This document shows positions 14,633 to 16,509 of a stretch of 16,509 nucleotides of DNA, one piece after another; position 1 is the first letter of the stretch; each line of letters starts with the position of its first letter. This DNA comes from an uncultured Gammaproteobacteria bacterium. GTDB lineage: Bacteria; Pseudomonadota; Gammaproteobacteria; Steroidobacterales; Woeseiaceae. The position numbers were made by a program, and so were the translations under genes. Below the pieces are notes generated by a model, which did no database searches, was not told the DNA's origin, and was given only the letters and a program-made list of their open reading frames with translations. The stretch is from contig CALKYK010000318.1 of NCBI GenBank assembly GCA_938003715.1, forward strand, positions 1-16,509, in the 5' to 3' direction.

Positions 14633-15918
14633 ACGGGCGCGCCAGAATCGCTATCGTCGGCACCGGAATTGCCGGCAACGTCGCTGCCCATCACCTGGCC
14701 AAAGCGCACGACATCACGGTTTTCGAAGCAAACGACTATGTCGGCGGCCACTCCAACACGGTCGTCGTGCCGTCGCCCGAGGGCGACATCCCGCTCGACA
14801 CCGGCTTCATCGTTTTCAACGACCGCACCTACCCGAATTTCCTGCGCCTGCTCGACGAGCTCGGTGTCGAGGCACAGAAAAGCAACATGAGCTTCAGTGT
14901 GCGCTCCGACCCGGGCGCGCTCGAGTACAACGGTTCGACGCTAAATGCGCTGTTCGCGCAAAGGCGCAACCTGTTTCGACCTGCATTCCATCGCATGCTG
15001 AAAGACATCCTGCGCTTCAACCGCGAGGCGCCTGGCATCCTGGACGGCGGCGATCCCGGCATGACGCTTGCCGAGTTCCTCGCCTACGGCCGCTACTCGC
15101 GAGAGTTCATCCATCACTACCTGATACCGATGGGCGCCGCGATCTGGTCCGCCGAGCCGGACATGATGGAGAAGATGCCGGCAAATTTCTTTGTTCGCTT
15201 CTTTCACAACCACGGGCTGCTGCAGCTGAAAGACCGGCCGCAGTGGTACGTCGTGCGCTACGGCTCGCAGACCTACGTCGAGAAACTGACGGCCGGTCAC
15301 CGCGACCGCATCCGCCTGCGGAGCCCGGTCGAGTCGGTTCAGCGTTTCCCGGACCGGGTGCTGGTCAAGGCGCGCGGCCAGGAGCCCGAGGCCTTCGATT
15401 ACGTGTTCCTCGCCTGCCACAGCGACCAGGCGCTCGGGATGCTCGCGAATCCTTCGGCCGCCGAGCGCGAGACGCTCGAAGCCATTCCATACCAGCGGAA
15501 CGAGGCGATCCTGCACATGGATGCCTCGCTGATGCCGCGCCGGCGGCTGGCCTGGGCGGCGTGGAACTACCACGTGCCGGCCGACGAACGCGAGCGGGTC
15601 ACACTCACCTATCATTTGAACCGGCTGCAGGGACTCGATACACGCGGGCAATATTTTGTATCGTTGAACTCTCACGACCTGGTCCGGCCGGAGGCCGTGA
15701 TCCAGCGGATCGACTACGAACACCCGGTCTTCACGACCGAAAGCGTCGCTGCACAGGCGCGGCAGGGGGAGATCAACGGTCTCGAGCGGACGTATTACTG
15801 CGGGGCGTACTGGCGCTACGGCTTCCACGAGGACGGCGTGGTCAGCGCACTGAACGCGCTTCGCGATTTCGAGAACAGGCAGGACCATGCATTCGGCGAT
15901 CTACAGCGGGCAAGTTAG
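14629..15918 (+). CDS. FAD-dependent oxidoreductase, COG2907 family
   Basis: 429 residues. An N-terminal Rossmann fold has GTGIAG (11-16), Glu33 at the ribose-binding position and the VGGHSNTV extension (38-45). LDTGFIVFNDRTYPNF, LIPMGAAIWSAEP and the C-terminal YYCGAYWRYGFHEDGVVSALNALR are typical of the COG2907 NAD/FAD-binding proteins distantly related to amine oxidases and phytoene desaturases. The family is strongly linked to DUF1365 and CFA-like genes. In Rhodobacter sphaeroides, furan-fatty-acid synthesis includes a desaturase (UfaD), and this protein is a candidate for an equivalent acyl-chain desaturation (inference, unverified). GTG 14629 (or 14626) starts inside the lipocalin stop, with AAGG upstream. 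It overlaps the DUF1365 start by 32 bp. Confidence 0.9.
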   Translation: MNGRARIAIVGTGIAGNVAAHHLAKAHDITVFEANDYVGGHSNTVVVPSPEGDIPLDTGFIVFNDRTYPNFLRLLDELGVEAQKSNMSFSVRSDPGALEYNGSTLNALFAQRRNLFRPAFHRMLKDILRFNREAPGILDGGDPGMTLAEFLAYGRYSREFIHHYLIPMGAAIWSAEPDMMEKMPANFFVRFFHNHGLLQLKDRPQWYVVRYGSQTYVEKLTAGHRDRIRLRSPVESVQRFPDRVLVKARGQEPEAFDYVFLACHSDQALGMLANPSAAERETLEAIPYQRNEAILHMDASLMPRRRLAWAAWNYHVPADERERVTLTYHLNRLQGLDTRGQYFVSLNSHDLVRPEAVIQRIDYEHPVFTTESVAAQARQGEINGLERTYYCGAYWRYGFHEDGVVSALNALRDFENRQDHAFGDLQRAS

Positions 15919-16509
15919 CCACAGTCGCAAAGCACCGCGCGCGCACGCGTTCCGCTATCGCGTCTACATGGCTTACCTGGACCTGGCCGAACTCGACAGC
16001 GTATTCGCCGGCCGCTGGTTCTGGTCAACACGCCGCCCGGCGCCGATCCGTTTTCGCCGCAGCGACTACTTTGGCGATCCGCAGCAGTCGCTGGACGAGG
16101 CGGTGCGCGGGCTGGTGCAAAAGGAAACCGGCCGTCGCCCGCGCGGCCCGATCCGGGTGCTGACGAACCTGGCCTGCTTCGGCTACTGCTTCAATCCGCT
16201 GACGGTCTACTACTGCTTCGACGAAAAAGGCGAGCGTCCCGAGACGATTGTCGCCGAGGTGCGCAATACGCCCTGGGGCGAGCGGCACTGTTACGTTTTG
16301 CACGAGAATGCCGCCGCGAAGGACGACAGCACGCTGCGCTTCGCTCACCGCAAGCAGATGCACGTGTCGCCGTTCATGGATATGGATATGGAATATCGCT
16401 GGCGCATCACCGTGCCCGGCGAGCAGCTCGTCGTATCGATCGGCAATCGCGCCGGCGGCGAAACGCTGTTCAGCGCGGCGCTGAACCTCGAACGACGGGA
16501 AATCGGCAC
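15887..16509 (+). CDS. DUF1365 protein (C terminus outside the window)
   Basis: About 207 residues are visible; the frame is open at the window end. DUF1365 hallmarks are FGYCFNPLTVYYCFD, EVRNTPWGERHCYVL, and HVSPFMDMDMEYRW. It opens MHSAIYSGQVSHSRKAPR and contains FRYRVYMAYLDLAEL, also typical. Full DUF1365 proteins are about 250-270 residues, so roughly 50 are missing. The function is unproven; it is nearly always next to COG2907 FAD proteins and often CFA-like methyltransferases, and it probably takes part in the same acyl-chain modification. It starts 32 bp inside the FAD gene with AGGA directly upstream, so translation is coupled. Its Cys- and His-rich conserved core could hold a metal (inference). 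Confidence 0.9.
   Translation, partial: MHSAIYSGQVSHSRKAPRAHAFRYRVYMAYLDLAELDSVFAGRWFWSTRRPAPIRFRRSDYFGDPQQSLDEAVRGLVQKETGRRPRGPIRVLTNLACFGYCFNPLTVYYCFDEKGERPETIVAEVRNTPWGERHCYVLHENAAAKDDSTLRFAHRKQMHVSPFMDMDMEYRWRITVPGEQLVVSIGNRAGGETLFSAALNLERREIG

Noticed and set aside
16378..16394. GGATATGGATATG tandem repeat
   Set aside because: It encodes the conserved Met-Asp-Met-Asp-Met core of DUF1365, so protein conservation explains it.

Overview
The window is GC-rich and densely coding, with short intergenic gaps and many overlapping start/stop codons. The gene families (MetA-type acyltransferase, CpxA/CpxR-like two-component pair, Blc-type lipocalin, and a CFA-like/COG2907/DUF1365 lipid cluster) suggest a high-GC Gram-negative proteobacterium, most likely a gammaproteobacterium. 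That placement is inference from gene content; no rRNA or other marker gene is present. I saw no tRNA, rRNA, CRISPR array or insertion sequence.

Left block (1-5465, minus strand, read right to left): a sulfur amino-acid operon. It runs from a divergent MetA-family homoserine acyltransferase to a cystathionine gamma-synthase-like PLP enzyme, then an O-acetylhomoserine sulfhydrylase (MetY), an alpha/beta hydrolase and the N-terminal part of a FadN-type 3-hydroxyacyl-CoA dehydrogenase that leaves the window. A candidate promoter upstream of metA has a perfect 7+7 bp inverted repeat filling the space between -35 and -10.

Middle block (5530-9463): a secreted Sel1-repeat protein on the plus strand converges, with a 54-bp 3' overlap, on a minus-strand operon. 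That operon encodes an OmpR-family response regulator, a CpxA-like histidine kinase, and an exported protein joining a c-type haem motif (CVTCH) to squalene-cyclase-like toroid repeats. Two genes of this operon have a -10-like hexamer exactly 6 nt before the ATG, a geometry that would give leaderless mRNA.

Right block (9607 to the end, plus strand): a four-module DUF4397 lipoprotein followed by a tight cluster. The cluster holds a CFA-family SAM methyltransferase of the coclaurine-N-methyltransferase-like clade, DUF2878 and DUF1295 membrane proteins, a DUF6134 secreted protein, a Blc-type lipocalin, a COG2907 FAD oxidoreductase and DUF1365 (cut by the window end). Most junctions are 12 nt or less, or overlapping. 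Related gene sets are known in proteobacterial singlet-oxygen/ECF-sigma regulons and in furan or methylated fatty-acid synthesis. I read this block as a membrane-lipid modification and transport system, probably stress-related. Direct repeats of TACAAAC spaced 10 bp lie between this block and the divergent response-regulator gene and could be the regulator's operator.
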